Assembly: GCA_029940345.1 (NCBI GenBank)
Contig: JAOZRC010000448.1
Location: 1-5,078, forward strand
DNA: 5,078 nt
Origin: Desulfobacterales bacterium
GTDB lineage: Bacteria > Desulfobacterota > Desulfobacteria > Desulfobacterales > JAUCGF01
Direction of reading: 5' to 3'
Every line of letters starts with the position of its first letter. Within the stretch, counting starts at the first letter, position 1. Of this stretch, positions 4,873 to 5,078 are shown one piece after another. The notes beneath the pieces were generated by a model, which searched no databases, had not been told where the DNA came from, and was given only the letters and a program-made list of their open reading frames with translations. A program made the translations under genes and the position numbers.

Positions 4873-5078
4873 TTATAACTTTTCATTCTTTTTAGAGCTA
4901 ACTTTTTTTATTTTATAGGCAATTTGGGGGGACTTTTTACGAAATCCATTTGTAACGACAATCTTTTTCCCTTCATTAAAAAATGATAAAAATCGGTCTG
5001 GTTGAGGCTTAAAAGCAAATATTCTGATTATAACGGATTTGGGGGAGAGGTTAATGCCGCAAAGCGGCAAAGTGATAT
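4873..5078 (-). CDS. HigB/Gp49-like toxin, partial (5' end outside window)
   Basis: The open frame runs from the TAA at 4873-4875 to the window edge with no stop, so the true start lies beyond 5078. The visible C-terminal 68 residues contain IIRIFAFKPQPDRF, then FFNEGKKIVVTNGFRKKSPQ and a lysine-rich tail. This fits the end of the phage-derived Gp49/HigB fold in the RelE superfamily: an R-[IV]-F/Y strand, a hydrophobic strand before a glycine-phenylalanine, then KK and an S/T-x-P-like stretch. These toxins are usually ribosome-dependent mRNA endonucleases held in check by the XRE protein encoded 26 nt downstream. A TTG at 5070 is in frame but would give an N-terminally truncated toxin and has no ribosome site, so I do not use it. 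Family assignment rests on the motif pattern and the gene pairing. Confidence 0.65.
   Translation of the reverse strand, partial: ITLPLCGINLSPKSVIIRIFAFKPQPDRFLSFFNEGKKIVVTNGFRKKSPQIAYKIKKVSSKKNEKL

Overview
The window looks like part of a free-living, signal-rich proteobacterium or Desulfobacterota member. Desulfobacterales is my best guess. It rests on the style of the genes (an NMT1-type binding lipoprotein beside a FixL/FixJ-like pair and a lone receiver) and on palindromic intergenic repeats of a kind I associate with that group. No taxonomic marker gene is present, so this is inference. All convincing genes lie on the minus strand and read right to left.

Positions 90-3793 hold a signalling gene cluster. 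In transcription order it encodes an NMT1/SsuA-like substrate-binding lipoprotein, a membrane histidine kinase (11 nt later), a FixJ/NarL-type response regulator (5 nt later) and, after a 163-nt gap, a stand-alone receiver protein. No ABC permease or ATPase gene is visible, so the binding protein probably serves as a ligand-sensing partner of the kinase. The 163-nt gap holds two related palindromes 15 bp apart. They are candidate binding sites for the FixJ-type regulator in front of the receiver gene, though a weak terminator is the alternative.

Positions 3794-4543 are accessory, repeat-rich DNA. A 183-bp foldback element (3866-4048) is flanked by a perfect 8-bp direct repeat, TAAATAAT, as expected of a transposed MITE-like element. 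A second foldback element of about 180 bp (4365-4544), of a different family, lies between the antitoxin stop codon and an attC-like imperfect palindrome (4291-4350). A lone copy of the second family's end sits at 4076-4100, directly after the stop codon of a 58-residue orphan ORF.

Positions 4544-5078 hold a toxin-first HigBA-like toxin-antitoxin module. The toxin gene is cut by the window edge. Reading on the minus strand, the order toxin-antitoxin, attC-like site, small orphan ORF resembles integron gene cassettes later invaded by small foldback repeats. This is the most interesting hypothesis in the window and needs flanking sequence to test.

Positions 1-89 hold no gene that I can support, only a short CGGG/CCCG hairpin at 11-23.
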